Assembly (NCBI GenBank): GCA_045538015.1
Contig: JAZSQO010000011.1
Span: 1-16,344, forward strand
Source of the DNA: SIG598 sp045538015
GTDB taxonomy: Bacteria > Bacillota > Clostridia > Oscillospirales > Acutalibacteraceae
Length of the DNA stretch: 16,344 nucleotides
Direction of reading: 5' to 3'
Shown here in pieces: positions 15,918 through 16,344 of this stretch. A model generated the notes under the pieces. That model worked only from the letters and a program-made list of their open reading frames with translations. It did not search any database and was not told the DNA's origin. The translations under genes and the position numbers were made by a program. The number at the start of each line of letters is the position of its first letter. The stretch's first letter is position 1.

Positions 15918-16344
15918 CTAAGCGATGGCGTTGACATCCTCAATCGCCTCAAGATGCTTCATGTTCATATATTTCTTGCAGCCCCATTGAGTACCGGCTA
16001 CATGACGCAGACGGGCACAGACAAGCATCAGAGCGGAATTGCCGTCAGGAAAACAGCCAACGTCTCTGGTTCTGCGTCTGATCTCGCGGTTAAGGCGTTC
16101 AATTACATTGTTGGTGCGGATCCGAGTCCAATGCTCAAAAGGAAAATCGCAGTAAGTCAGTGTTTCATCTACACTGTCCTCGACCTTTTTAGCCGCTTCT
16201 TTGAGCTTCATTGCTTTCAGTTCCTCGACAACGGCTTTTGCCTTTTCTCTGGCAGCTTTCTTGCTCTCCTGAGAATGTATTGCCTTGAGCATTTTTGCCA
16301 CCAGCTTAACCTTTGACTTGGGAACAACGCTGAAAACATTGCGG
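15918..16344 (-). CDS. IS256-family (mutator-type) transposase, C-terminal part (5' end beyond right edge)
   Basis: About 141 residues are visible; full-length members have about 400. The frame is open to the right edge, where RNVFSVVPKSK matches the family's conserved RNVL..VP stretch, so the apparent GTG start at 16301 is internal. Further on, WTRIRTNNVIERLNREIRRRT carries the conserved C-terminal region with the catalytic glutamate of the DDE triad, followed by VGCFPDGNSALMLV. The two catalytic aspartates would lie outside the window. The visible part has no frameshift or stop, so the element may be intact. It lies convergent to the PBP operon and downstream of its terminators, where insertion would do little harm. 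Confidence 0.93.
   Translation of the reverse strand, partial: RNVFSVVPKSKVKLVAKMLKAIHSQESKKAAREKAKAVVEELKAMKLKEAAKKVEDSVDETLTYCDFPFEHWTRIRTNNVIERLNREIRRRTRDVGCFPDGNSALMLVCARLRHVAGTQWGCKKYMNMKHLEAIEDVNAIA

Larger units (their letters stand above)
15731..16344 (-). mobile_element. IS256-family insertion sequence (one end; continues past right edge)
   Basis: The transposase tail at 15918-16344 identifies the family. The outer end is inferred to lie near 15731, where GGGTAGTGTCAAGAATTATG resembles IS256-type terminal sequences, with about 190 bases of non-coding, hairpin-rich DNA between it and the transposase stop. The other terminal repeat and any target-site duplication are outside the window, so the exact boundary is uncertain. 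Confidence 0.65.

Overview
The window looks like a chromosomal stretch from an anaerobic, gut- or rumen-type Firmicute, most likely a Ruminococcus-like member of the Oscillospiraceae. The grounds are a C-terminal type I dockerin, BspA-type and internalin-type leucine-rich-repeat surface proteins, A/G-rich Shine-Dalgarno sites, GC-rich coding DNA, and an IS256-family transposase. No rRNA, tRNA or CRISPR was seen. The lineage is an inference from gene content.

Layout. (1) Positions 1-3371, minus strand: the N-terminal 1123 residues of a very large secreted surface protein that runs off the left edge. It has a signal peptide, short VSAGD repeats, two copies of a 'WGDG strand / leucine-rich repeat / Ig-like' module, and then at least two pilin-like repeat domains. 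(2) Positions 3372-3829: a divergent intergenic region with a near-consensus promoter facing right. (3) Positions 3830-5140: a secreted CHAP-type cysteine peptidoglycan hydrolase with an SH3-like domain, a threonine tract and a C-terminal membrane anchor, followed by a strong intrinsic terminator. (4) Positions 5449-9942: a five-gene operon with an AraC-family regulator, two ABC-2 permeases, their ATPase, and an unrecognised single-pass membrane protein, closed by a second strong terminator. (5) Positions 10224-15534: a three-gene operon behind a TTGACA-N17-TAAAAT promoter. It holds a small class B penicillin-binding protein, a membrane-anchored NAGPA-type phosphodiester glycosidase, and a 971-residue BspA-like protein ending in a dockerin. 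Two hairpins follow. (6) From about 15731 to the right edge: one end of an IS256-family element, with the C-terminal part of its transposase on the minus strand.

How the genes fit together. Apart from the IS and the regulator, nearly every product is predicted to be in the membrane, secreted or on the surface. The region reads as a cell-envelope neighbourhood. The hydrolase cuts peptidoglycan, and the PBP cross-links it. The phosphodiester glycosidase could act on phosphodiester-linked envelope glycans. The two repeat proteins are surface adhesins or scaffold-associated proteins. The AraC-ABC operon is a self-contained regulated transporter of unknown substrate whose last gene probably serves the transporter or senses its substrate. 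The two least described parts are the PBP/phosphodiester-glycosidase/dockerin-LRR operon and the ABC operon with its orphan membrane protein.
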